NCBI RefSeq assembly: GCF_018139145.2 | Contig: NW_026114279.1 | Span: forward strand, 584,868-648,867 | DNA: 64,000 nucleotides | Reading direction: 5' to 3' | DNA from: Gymnogyps californianus | Taxonomy: Eukaryota; Chordata; Aves; Accipitriformes; Cathartidae | Shown: one piece after another, positions 25,872 to 36,036 of the stretch | Position numbering within the stretch: position 1 is the first letter of the stretch | Layout: every line of letters begins with the position of its first letter | Program-made: the position numbers and the translations under genes | Notes under the pieces: model-generated | Database searches by the model: none | What the model was told of the DNA's origin: nothing | What the model saw: only the letters and a program-made list of their open reading frames with translations

Positions 25872-27041
25872 CTATTGGCTGTTCTCACCTAAAATCAAAT
25901 CCCCTTGAGGCACACATCGGACTTCCCCATCCTTCCGCATCACCCACCAAGTGCACCCAGGTCCTTGAGCAAAAGCAATCCCACAAATGGGTTTGCCTTT
26001 GCCTGAGGCAGGAGTAACCCAGACTGTCTTCCCTAGCATATTTTTTATGTGCACTACAGGGACTTTATCCCCTTCTACAGTACATAAAAGTTCTGATTGG
26101 GCAGGGCCAGCTCGATTGGCAGATCCTCTAGTGTTAACTAACCAGGTGGCCTTTGCTAGATGTGTATCCCAATGTTTGAAAGTCCCACCACCCATTGCTC
26201 TCAATGTAGTCTTTAACAGTCCATTGTATCGCTCGATTTTCCCAGAGGCTGGTGCATGATAGGGGATGTGATACACCCACTCAATGCCGTGCTCTTTGGC
26301 CCAGGTGTCTATGAGATTGTTCCGGAAATGAGTCCCGTTGTCTGACTCAATTCTTTCTGGGGTGCCATGTCGCCATAAGACTTGCTTTTCAAGGCCCAGG
26401 ATAGTGTTCCGGGCAGTGGCATGGGGCACGGGATATGTTTCCAGCCATCCGGTGGTTGCTTCCACCATTGTAAGCACATGGCGCTTGCCTTGGCAGGTTT
26501 GTGGGAGTGTGATATAATCAATCTGCCAGGCCTCTCCATATTTGTATTTCAGCCATTGTCCTCCATACCACAGAGGCTTTAACCACTTGGCTTGCTGGAT
26601 TGCAGTGCATGTTTCACATTCATGGATAACCTGTGTGATAGTGTCCATGGTCAGGTCCACCCCTCGATCAGGAGCCCATCTATATGTTGCATCTCTTCCC
26701 TGATGGCCTGAGGTGTCATGGGCCCACCAAGCCATGAATAATTCACCCTTATGTTGCCAGTCCAGATCCACCTGAGCCACTTCAATCTTAGCAGCCTGAT
26801 CCACCTGCTGGCTGTTTTGATGTTCTTCTGTGGCCTGACTCTTAGGTACATGGGCATCTACATGACGTACTTTCACAACCAGGTTCACTAGCTGGGCAGC
26901 AATATGTTGCCACAATGGGGCAGCCCAGATGGGTTTACCTCTGCGTTGCCAGTTGCTCTGCTTCCATTGCTGCAACCACCCCCACAGAGCATTTGCCACC
27001 ATCCATGAGTCAGTACAGAGATAAAGTATTGGCCTTTTTTC
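25872..27041 (-). pseudogene. ERVL pol: RNase H end and integrase
   Basis: An open frame of 376 codons (27002-25872) follows an in-frame TGA (27042-27044) that splits it from the rest of RNase H. The N-terminal end completes RNase H (LCTDSWMV across the break, then KVRHVDAHVP). Integrase follows: an HHCC-type zinc site (residues around HDTSGHQG and CETC), then the catalytic D,D,E residues in QIDYITLP, IESDNGTHF and GKIERYNGLL, then a C-terminal SH3-like part ending GDLILGENSQ. All three catalytic acids are present, so integrase is the best preserved domain. The frame ends shortly before the polypurine tract, with no env after it. Confidence 0.9.
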
Positions 27042-27767
27042 TCATTCAGCAATGTCTAAAGCCAGCTGGATGGCTTTCACCTCTGCAAACTGACTCGATT
27101 CACCTTCTCCTTCTGCAGTGTCTGCAACTTGTCGTATAGGACTCCATACAGCCGCCTTCCACCTCCAATGCTTTCCTACAATGCGACAGGACCCATCAGT
27201 GAACAGGGCATATTGCCTCTCATTTTCTGGCAGTTTATTATACAGTGGGGCCTCTTCAGCACCCATCACCTCCTCCTCTGGCAATATTCCAACATCTTTG
27301 CCTTCTGGCCAGTCCGTGATCACTTCCAGAATTCCTGGGCGACTGGGGTTTCCTATTCGACTTTGTTGTGTGATCAGTGCAACCCACTTATTCCATGTAG
27401 CATCAGTTGTATGATGTGTAGAGGGGACCTTCCCTTTGAACATCCAGCCTAGCACTGGCAGTCGGGGTGCTAATAGGAGCTGTGTTTCAGTACCAACCAC
27501 TTCTGAAGCAGCTCCAACTCCTTCATATGCTGCTAATATCTCCTTTTCAGTTGGAGTATAGCGGGCCTCAGATCCTCGATATCCCCGACTCCAAAACCCT
27601 AGGGGTCGACCTCGGGTCTCCCCTGGTGCTTTCTGCCAGAGGCTCCAGGTAGGGCCATTCTCCCCGGCTGTGGTGTAGAGCACATTTTTAACATCTGGTC
27701 CTGCCCGGACTGGCCCAAGGGCTACTGCATGAACTATCTCCTGTTTAATCTGTTCAAAGGCTTGTTG
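27042..27767 (-). pseudogene. ERVL pol: RT connection and RNase H
   Basis: The frame continues from RT past an in-frame TAA (27768-27770). The stretch ARYTPTEKEILAAYEG belongs to the connection/RNase H region. LFTDGS and FAEVKAIQLAL supply the first RNase H acid and the glutamate. It ends at TGA 27042-27044 in the same frame as the integrase ORF, a change that one CpG-type transition (CGA to TGA) would explain. Confidence 0.85.
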
Positions 27768-29061
27768 TTAGTCAGGGCCCCATTTAAAATCGTTCTTCTT
27801 CCAGGACACTTGATAGAGAGGGCTTACAATCAGACTATAATTTGGAATATGCATTCTCCAAAAACCCACAACACCTAAGAAAGCTTGCATTTCCTGTTTA
27901 CTAGTTGGTGGAGACATCATAGCTGCTGTTTTGTTGATCACATCCATTGGGATGTGACGACGTCCATCTTGCCATTTCATTCCTAAAAACTGAATCTCCT
28001 GTGCGGGTCCCTTCACCTTACTGTGTTTTATGGCAAAACCAGCTTTCAGAAGAATTTGGATTATTCTTCTCCCCTTTCTCAAAAACTTCTTCTGCTGTGT
28101 TGCCCCATACGATGATGTCATCAATGTATTGCAAGTGTTCTGGAGCTCCACCTTTTTCCAGTGCAGTCTGGATTAGTCCATGGCAAATGGTGGGGCTGTG
28201 TTTCCACCCCTGGGGCAGTCGATTCCAGGTGTACTGGACGCCCCTCCAAGTGAAAGCAAACTGTGGCCGGCACTCTGCTGCCAAAGGGATTGAGAAAAAT
28301 GCATTAGCAATATCAATTGTGGCATACCACTTGGCTGCCTTTGACTCCAGTTCATATTGAAGTTCTAGCATGTCTGGCACAGCAGCACTCAGCCGTGGTG
28401 TGACTTCATTCAGGCCACGATAGTCTACTGTTAGTCTCCATTCTCCATCAGACTTTCGCACTGACCATATGGGGCTGTTAAAGGGTGAGCGAGTCTTGAT
28501 GATCACTCCTTGGCTCTCCAGTCGACGAATCAGCATATGGATGGGGGTCAGGGAGTCTCGGTTGGTGTGATATTGCCACCAGTGCACCCTTGTGGTAGTG
28601 ATCGGCACCTGTTGCTCTTTGACCCTCAGCAACCCCACAACTGAAGGGTCCTCAGAGAGACCAGGCAAGGTGGACAACTGTTCAATTTCCTCTGTCTCCA
28701 AGGCAGCTATACCAAAGGCCCACTGATACCCCTTTGGGTCCTTGAAATACCCTCTCCTGAGATAATCTATGCTAAGGATGCATGGGGCCTCTGGGCCAGT
28801 CACAATGGGGTGTTTCTGCCACTCATTCCCAGTTAGGCTCACTTCAGCCTCCAATACAGTTAGCTGTTGGGATCCCCCTGTCACACCAGAAATACAAATA
28901 GGTTCTACCCCTTTATAGCTTGATGGCATTAGAGTACACTGTGCACCAGTGTCTACTAGGGCTTTATACTCCTGTGGGTCTGATGTGCCAGGCCATCGAA
29001 TCCACACAGTCCAGTAAACCCAGTTGTCCCTCTCCTCTGCCTGGCTGGAGGCAGGGCCCCT
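27768..29061 (-). pseudogene. ERVL pol: protease and reverse transcriptase
   Basis: In frame with gag's last stop. The protease active site reads ALVDTGAQCTLMP near 28950. RT follows, with RSPFNSPIWSVRKSDGEW, TIDIANAFFSIPL, RLPQGWKHSPT and the polymerase motif YIDDIIVWG (about 28100). A frameshift near 28065 moves the thumb region (AIKHSKVKG, QEIQFLGMKW, FLGVVGFWRMHIPN) into the overlapping frame 28151-27768. The frame ends at TAA. The first residues after the gag stop are RGPASSQAEERDNWVYW. Confidence 0.9.
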
Positions 29062-29444
29062 CTAGTCCTGGTCGTAAGATTCTCCACTCACTTTCTGTAA
29101 AAATGGATTAGAATTCCTTCTCATAGGATCAGGAATAAGATCAGCCCTTCCACTCTGTCGGCCACACCGCTCACAGTGCTCACTGGAGGCTGAAGCAACC
29201 ATTTTCCTGGAGGAATCCTCATTTGTGGTTGTTTTTCCTTTCAATTCACGTACCTGTGCATCTAGGACAGAGGTAGGTTTTCCATCCCACTTCCTCATGT
29301 CCTCTCCGTGTTCATGCAGGTAGGACCACAGGATACCCCGTGGTGTGTACCTTCTATCTCCTCTCTCTTGCCCAGAAGAATACCTTCTCCTAATAGCCGA
29401 GGTATTAGGTCCGTACAGGTGGGTGGCCAAACTTATCCTCAAAT
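29062..29444 (-). pseudogene. ERVL gag 3' part, degraded zinc-knuckle region
   Basis: A 126-codon frame that continues Gag after a frameshift near 29440. It contains EHCERCGRQSGRAD, a degraded cysteine cluster where a nucleocapsid zinc knuckle would be expected. It ends YDQD then TAG (29064-29062), and the protease frame continues directly after the TAG. Confidence 0.7.
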
Positions 29445-30203
29445 CGCTGGAACTCTTGGGACCATTTCTTGGCTAGTATGTCTGGCAGTTTCTCCACAGC
29501 CGCGACGAGGGAGGAAGTGAGACTTTCTTCGTATTGCCAAAGTCAGCGAGCCAATTCATCTACTGTTGGTCCCTCTTCATCTTTCCAGTCCATTACTACC
29601 AATGCATTGGCATATGACGATGGTGCGCTCCTTACAAACGTCGCCACATGGGTCGTGCACATTGGACTTCATCTGGATCTGTGGGTAACCGCCCATCATC
29701 TGGGTCATAATAAACCATCTCCCGCACGGCTAATTCCCTCAGGTACTGGATACCTCTCTCCATGGTGGTCCACTTGCCTGGTTGACATACAACATCTTCC
29801 TTGAAGGGGTACCTTTCCCTCACGCCCGATAGAAGTCGCCTCCAGAGGCTGAGGGCTTGTGGCTTTTTTCCAATCGCCTTGTCAATGCCCCCTTCCCTAG
29901 AAAGGGATCCCAATTGCTTGGCTTCCTTACCCTCTAATTCCAAGCTACCGGCCCCATTATCCCAGTATCGGAGCAGCCAGGTGATAATGTGCTCGCCTGG
30001 ACGACGGCTGAAATCTTTTTGCATATCTCGCAGCTCACTCGGGGATAGGGATCGGGTGATTATCTCCGGTTCTGCCTCTTCCTCCTGTTCTCGTGATGAC
30101 CCTGCTTCACCTTCATCCTTTGCTAAGCAAACTGATTTTTTTGTATATTTCTTCTTCTGTATAGGGGCGATTGATATTGGCACTGGTTGATTCTCTAATT
30201 CAG

Positions 30204-30388
30204 CTGCATTATCCATCGCCAAGGTCTGAATAGCCACAGTGCCTGTTGCTGGGGTTTGAGTGGCTGCAGCGCTTGTCATAGGGATTAGAGTAGCTGCAGT
30301 GCCTGTCGCCAGAGTTTGAGTAGCCACAGTGACTGTTGCTGGGGTTTGCGTAGCTGCAGTACCTGTCACTAGGGTTTGAGTAGCTGCA
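30204..30388 (-). repeat. 30-bp minisatellite coding ATQT repeats in gag
   Basis: Six tandem 30-base units encode ATQTLATGTA-like decapeptides. Unit boundaries match the codon frame, so the array can change length without breaking the ORF. Confidence 0.85.
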
Positions 30389-30589
30389 GTCGTGGGAGCT
30401 GATCTCTGGGTGGTTTTTTTAAATAGTTGTTTAACCCTAAACAAGATCTGAATCACATTCAGGAACAGGCTGATTCCTAGCAACAGGACCATGCTGAGTT
30501 CAACATCCCAAGGATATTCAAAATTTACAAACTCCTCCAATGCTATTGTAATTAACCTGGCAGAGAAAGGGAAGATGTGGGAAGATGTC

Positions 30590-30760
30590 TCCCCAGTAGG
30601 TTGGCTCCCCGAGGAGAAAAGGTAGAAAGTGCAGTTAGTAATATTCTCTAGGAGATAGCACCCGAAGTACAGAGATGTCTCCTCCACAGATTGGTTCCCA
30701 GAGGAGAAAAGGTAAAAGGTACAATTATTAATAGTCTCCCATAGGTGGCTCCCGAAGTAG
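30590..30760 (-). repeat. 90-bp tandem duplication inside gag
   Basis: gaggagaaaaggta recurs at 30611 and 30701, and the flanking sequence is alike over about 90 bases. The two copies encode the duplicated 30-residue sequon-containing block. Confidence 0.8.
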
Positions 30761-31076
30761 AGAGGTGACAACAATGCCGAGTACAAACACCCGATTAGTT
30801 TCACAACCTGCACTTCTATCATATCATAAGCCAGTGTTACAAACAACAACAACATGATAACTCTAATCCAGTTCCCACAGATGATAAACAGCACAACAGG
30901 GAGCATATACTGCAAGTAGGGCATTACATAATGCAATTTCAAGAACCACAACACCAACTTTGAGAGCAAACGAACCCACATTGTAACCAGTAACTATCAA
31001 ACCAATACAATGGATACTTAGAACAAGTTTGTTTTAACACACTCTGATCAGATCCGTCGTTATCTCAACCCTTCGT

Positions 31077-31094
31077 GCCCCACGTTGGGCGCCA
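31077..31094 (-). other. Primer-binding site, tRNA-Lys(1,2) type
   Basis: The minus strand reads TGGCGCCCAACGTGGGGC, the classic 18-mer complementary to the 3' end of tRNA-Lys1,2. A 7-base spacer (31095-31101) separates it from the 5' LTR. Confidence 0.85.
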
Positions 31095-31101
31095 AAAAGG
31101 C

Positions 31102-31695
31102 TGTCGTGGTTTAACCCCAGTCAGCAACTAAGCACCACGCAGCCGCTTCCCCCTCCCCCCTCCCAGTGGGGTGGGGAGGAGGATCAGGAAAAAAAAGTAA
31201 AACTCATGGGTTGAGATAAGGACAGTTTAATAACTAACATGAAATAAAATACTAACAATAGTAATAATGAAATATAATAATAATAACAACAGTAATGAAA
31301 AGGAATATAACAAAAAAATGAAGGGGGGGAAGGAAAAAAAACAGTGATGCACAATGCGATTGCTCACCACCCACTGACCAATGCCAGAGCCGCGATCCGC
31401 CCCTCCCAGCCAACTCCCCCCTGTTTATATACTGGGCATGACGTTCCATGGTATGGAATACCCCTTTGGCTAGTTCAGGTCATCTGCCCCGGCTATGTTC
31501 CCTCCCAGCTTCTTGCACACCTGCTTGCTGGCAGAGCATGGGAAACTGAAAAGTCCTTGGCTTAAGATAAGCAGTACTTAGCAACAACTAAAACATCAGA
31601 GTGTTATCAACATTATTCTCACACTAAATCCAAAACACAGCACTGTACCAGCTACTAAGAAGAAAGTTAACTCTGTCCCAGCCGAAACCAGGACA
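31102..31695 (-). repeat. 5' LTR of the ERVL-type provirus
   Basis: Runs from tgtcgtggtttaacccc to accaggaca, 594 bases. TATATAAAC on the minus strand (plus gtttatata near 31423) marks the promoter. It is about 20 bases longer than the 3' LTR, mainly through the block near 31386-31400. Confidence 0.93.
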
Positions 31696-31912
31696 ATATT
31701 GTAGAAGGGGAAAACATGGAATGGGCTGCGGGTCAAGGCACTGTCTTTCTATTTTGGGATGTTTTGTTGTCATGTGAATGGTAGGTGCATATTTTTAAAT
31801 TACTAGAAAAATTACTTTTAATTTAGTTAAATATTTGGCTTCCCTTTCCTCATGGTATGCTTTAGACAGGTGTATTACAACTCATCCCTGTGTTACCTTT
31901 AGTTCTGTACAG

Positions 31913-32023
31913 AATAGTTTAAGGAACCAGATGAGGCAGTGTGACATGTACCTGGACACACAGCAAGGTATTGGTGGAAGCACGTCGTTCCCGAACAGAG
32001 GATCAGTCCGAGTCGACCAGTCA
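31913..32023 (+). CDS. Candidate internal coding exon (unknown gene)
   Basis: Acceptor ctgtacag| at 31912 and donor tca|gtacgt at 32023/32024 enclose exactly 37 codons. The translation includes NSLRNQMRQCDMYLDTQQG and GGSTSFPNRGSVRVDQS. CpG-containing codons (acg tcg ttc ccg, cga gtc gac) in an AT-rich, CpG-poor setting suggest selection on protein. An alternative donor at 31966/31967 (caag|gtattg) would give an 18-codon exon in the same phase. It starts in phase 0, while the exon at 11667 ends in phase 1, so another exon must lie between them if both belong to one gene. I do not recognise the product. Confidence 0.6.
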
Positions 32024-34279
32024 GTACGTCTCTCTTGCTCTTAAACTAGTAAGAGACTGTCCAATGTAATTCCTTCAACTGCCATGTTCTGTGAAAAGTG
32101 ATTTCTTTCTGCTAATACATAACTTTATAAATAAAAAATAATTTGTTCAATTCAGTCCAGTGTATTTGAAGGCCAGTATAGGTATTATAACCTTGATCCT
32201 GTTCAGTAAAGTTTTGATCCAAATTCCAATGGAATGCTTACCTAAATTGATGTTTGCTAATGTGGATCAAGAATCCTTGCCAGCTGCGTTTCTGAATGAC
32301 TCTAAGATGTCATGGTAAAGGCATGGTTGATTTCAGCCAAGTCTTTGTTGAATGATAAGGTATAAATAGTTACTGCTGGCAAAATCCATTTCAAATTCTG
32401 AACTTAAATAATGAAATGTGGACATTTGTCAGGAGTAAGGGATGAGAAACGTGCTAATCCAGTCCTCCTTCATCCATGTATGTTACTGTGGTTCTCTCTA
32501 GTATGCTAGTATTCAGTTCAGTTCTTCTAAATGGGTTTTGGGTAAGTTTCTCAACTGCTCTAGCACTCTACTGTCTGATGAAGATACATCACTGTATTGG
32601 CAGCATACAGAAGATGTGGAGCCTTGTACTTGTTGCATTGAACACGGCAAACTGAAATTGTGCAGTAACTACGCACAAGTAATATCGCAGGCCCCAAGCT
32701 GATCAAACTAAAAGAATAAGTATGGATATTTTACTGATGAATGGGTACTGGTAAAGGGAGTGACTCTACTAGTATACTTTTTGGGCTACAGGTAGGTTTG
32801 AAGCTACAATGCATGTGTTAACCTAACTCAGCATCTATAATGGCAGCTAACATTGATGGAGAATGGAACCAGAGTGCATAAATGCCAGAAATTATCTGTG
32901 TTGAGTAAACTGGGAAAATACTATTTGACTTTTTGATTTCTGTCTCTTGCTCTTGGTTTTCTTTCTCTTTAAAACCTTCCTTCTCTTTCTCTCTTTTTTT
33001 TTTTTAATAGAAGAAAAATTAGAGAGAAGCACCTTTTGATGTGCCTTGAAGGCTAAATAGGTTAGTGTGACCAATATTTAAATTAGTGCACTTATGATAG
33101 GGTTGTTACTGGCAGGCTGCTTTAGCCGATTAGTGCATAACAACACATATTAGTGGAGTAATGTTGTCTTCATGATATGCTAAATCCAGTGTTCAGCTTA
33201 CCTTCTAGGTAACCTGACATTTCCATTTAATTCAAGGCAGGCACAGAAAAAAAGATTGCCTTCTTGCTATTCCTGCTGTGTTCTCTGTGTCCTGGCAGGC
33301 TGTCAGAATGACTTGTGGGTCTCCTGTCCCTGATACGATGAGCTGCCTCCCAGTCTCGAGGAGAATTTTTTAACTACAGGCCTTTTTAGGCACTCGCATT
33401 TTGGGAAACCTTGGCAGGAAAGAGACAGTTCTGACTGCAATTGAGAGCTAACAGGGGATTTCCATTAGCACAATAGCCTCCCACTATAGCAATAAAGAGT
33501 GCCTCAGACTGGACCAATGGAGACACTGGCTTCCTGTGCTTTCCCAGCAGTGCAGCCGAAGGTGATACCCGAGCAGGCCCCTGCTTCCCAAATCTGGACA
33601 AAGGAGTTTACTAAGTCGTTCAGAAGTGTGTTCTTAAACATCTGTTTAACCAGTCCGTTTTATTGCCACTCAACATGCTTCTCAAGGTAAGCAATAAGGT
33701 TAGTGGCTTAGGATATTTTTTCCCTACTATCCTTATTTATTTATTTATTAAGATGTTTGACCCACTGATATCCCCTCAGGCAGCAAACTAGTGAAATTAT
33801 TCTATCTAGATGGCTAGGAGTAACCCTTAGTAAAGTCTTGTTTCTCATCATTTTCCTCTCTGTCCTCTCCAGGGACCTCAGCGTACTATTTAAGTTCGTG
33901 TTTGATTAACTTATCTTGCTCTTTCACTGATTTTAATAGCTTACTGTGCTCAGATAAGAACTGGGAGGTTGCTAAACTGAAAAGTCAGCATTACTCTTCT
34001 CTTTGTCAGGGACCCTTTAGTTTGAATCTTCAGAGAGTCATTTTGAGGACAGGAGGAGACTCTTTAGAAGACTGGGGAAGGGCAAATGTAGAACTAGGCT
34101 CCCTATGTCTGTCTTTCTATTTTTTTTAAAGGTGTTGTGGAAAATGAAGGGAATTGTAAGCCAGTCAATAAAACCTTAAAGAGGAAAGCAATTATAAGCC
34201 AGTCAATGAAACCTAAATCCCCGCACATTTTTTAAAGAAGTTATTAAACAGTTGCTTTATAAGTGCCTCTGGGATAATA
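32024..34279. other. Intron-like sequence
   Basis: No supported gene. GC-richer stretches at 33280-33370 and 33500-33610 contain splice-like signals (ctggcag, tttcccag) but no convincing open exon. A T run near 32993-33006 and a (ttta)n run near 33728-33750 are present. The phrase aagccagtcaat occurs twice at about 34158 and 34197. Confidence 0.4.
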
Positions 34280-35760
34280 AAATTGATAAGCAGCCAGTAT
34301 AGATTTATCAAGAAGAAACTGTGTCAGACAATTTTAATTTCCTTCCTTGACAGTATAGCTAGCCTAGTAAATAAAAGATGAGCGGTAGATGGATGAGATA
34401 TCTTCATTATTTTTTTCATGCAGTGACTGCATGTGAGATTCTTGACTCTATCTCACACATTATTCATAGAAAATGGCTGGGGAACTCACATGAAATCGTT
34501 ATAAACTGAACACACAAGTGGTTAAGAAAAGGTCTCCAAGTGTAGTTGTTGATGACTCACTGACAACTAAGAGGGCATTTCAGATAGGTCCAGTGTATCA
34601 TCTGTTTGTTTTTGTTCTGTATTTTTATTAGGCACTTGGCTAGTAGAATACAGAGAATGTATTTGTGGACAACAGCAAGCTGGGATGTTGCATTAGCATG
34701 TTGAAAATCAAGATGAGCTCAGAATGATGATGGTAAATGATTTTCAAGCTTTGGTCTGCAGACCATGTGAATCCACTGGTTGCTTATAAGGAGTCATGAA
34801 GGGTAACTAACAAAAGCAAGCCTATTATCAGTAGGCCTAAATTTACTACACAGGGTCCTATGCCTTCACTGGAAAATTTAAAGGGGTTCCCACGTGGGAA
34901 AAAGGTTGATTGAAAAGCAGTTGTCTTGACAATTTGGAGAGACAGTCCAAAGGCAATGAGTTGAAATTCCAAAAGGTGAGCACAACTCGCTACGTTTTGC
35001 ACAAGTGTTGAAAGAGGAATAAAAAGCTAAAGTAGTGTAGCCGACTATAAACTCCAGGTTTTCTTTGAAGGACAAATATAATCTGAGATGTATGAACAAG
35101 GAATGTCACATGTAAGAGGGGAAGTAGCTGTTCTCTGCTTAGCACTGATGAGGTCTCAGGTAGAGTACTATATAGAGTTTAGGGTTATTAGCTTTTTTCT
35201 TTTTTTTTTCTTTTTTTTTATTTTAAAGGACACAGACATCTTGGAGTGTGTCTTAAGAAAGCAGCTGCAATAAAGTGCTTTGAAAATATGACCTGCAAGA
35301 AAATTTTGAAGGAAGTGACTTTTTCTTCTCATAGGAAAAAAAAAAACCCAAGGGTTGTGGAAGAGACATCTCTTGGGAAGTGAAAAGCTTTGTAGGAGAT
35401 ACTATCTTCCATTAGGGGAGAGGAGAAAAAAAGTAGTATGACTCGGGATAGATAATATTAAAATAAGAACTGTCTTAGGTACGCAAGTTTCTGTGGCAGC
35501 TGCCTAATACCCTGTGGCTATTATGTGGTTTAGCCCTCTACATATTCTCAATAACTTGTTTGTGTGCATAGTTAAGCACTGAAATAGATGACTTAAATAT
35601 ATTGTGGAATACCCTTTGAGATTAGAAGTTTCCAGAAACAGGTTAGATGCAAAAAAGTCTCAGGGAGGATCTAACTATACTTGCTTTTATCTCACAGTAG
35701 GAATTAGGTAAGATGATCTTTTGAAGTCTCTTCTAGCTCTTCCTATAGTTCTACTAGTAT
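34280..35760 (+). mobile_element. Old, heavily mutated CR1 LINE fragment
   Basis: Read left to right it keeps the CR1 ORF2-to-3'-end order. tagatttatcaagaagaaac (RT region) is near 34300, gtggacaacagcaagctggg near 34665, gatgaggtctcaggtagagt near 35150 and acatcttggagtgtgtctta near 35240. A 3'-end-like gatgatcttttgaagtctct is near 35715. T and A runs interrupt it. No ORF survives. Confidence 0.6.
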
Positions 35761-36036
35761 AGGAACAAATTGAGTTAAGGGAAACTAACTGGCTCTTGAA
35801 ACAGGAATGAGCATTCATGTGGAAAATCTTAGGTCAGAGAGCAGTAAGGTAGTATATTTTTTCAGTGGACTTGCTTGTGACTAGAACCAACAGGAAGGTA
35901 TTGGTAATCATGGGAGTAGAGTTAACTTTGTCTAAAGAAGAAAGAGGCATTCTCAGCCATTTGGACCAATCTGTAAGGTTTGTCTCCCCTTATCTCTCCT
36001 TAATAACTGAAGTAGTTGTGCCAAAACTGTTGTCCT

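Larger units (their letters stand above)
29445..30981 (-). pseudogene. ERVL gag with N-terminal membrane region
   Basis: The ORF starts at 30981, about 95 bases after the PBS, and is open for 449 codons to 29632. In order: two hydrophobic segments (about residues 20-36 and 40-52; VVLFIICGNWI, VIMLLLFVTLAY); a sequon-rich region (NNCT, NQSV, NITN, NCTF) containing a ~30-residue tandem duplication ending CTFYLFSSG; a third hydrophobic segment (about 158-178; MVLLLGISLFLNVI); a basic stretch (RVKQLFKKTTQR); a 10-residue ATQT repeat array; KKKYTKK and an acidic patch; then a capsid-like part (LSPSELRDMQKDFSRRPGEH, WTTMERGIQYLRELAVREM). A frameshift near 29645 and a TGA at 29543-29545 break the end. 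There is no myristoylation-type MG start. Confidence 0.85.
24804..31695 (-). mobile_element. ERVL-type endogenous retrovirus, near complete
   Basis: A 6.9-kb provirus reading leftward. It has a 5' LTR (31102-31695), Lys-type PBS, gag, protease, RT, RNase H, integrase, a polypurine tract and a 3' LTR (24804-25376). No env lies between integrase and the 3' LTR, as in class III (ERVL) elements, and the pol sequence looks ERVL-like. Lesions seen: gag frameshifts near 29645 and 29440, a gag TGA at 29543-29545, an RT frameshift near 28065, a TAA at 27768-27770 and a TGA at 27042-27044. Flanks agcta (left) and atatt (right) do not match as a target-site duplication. It is non-coding today apart from single domains still open. 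Confidence 0.93.

Noticed and set aside
27042..31101. Functional ERVL virus
   Set aside because: At least three frameshifts and several stop codons interrupt gag and pol. Only single domains remain open.
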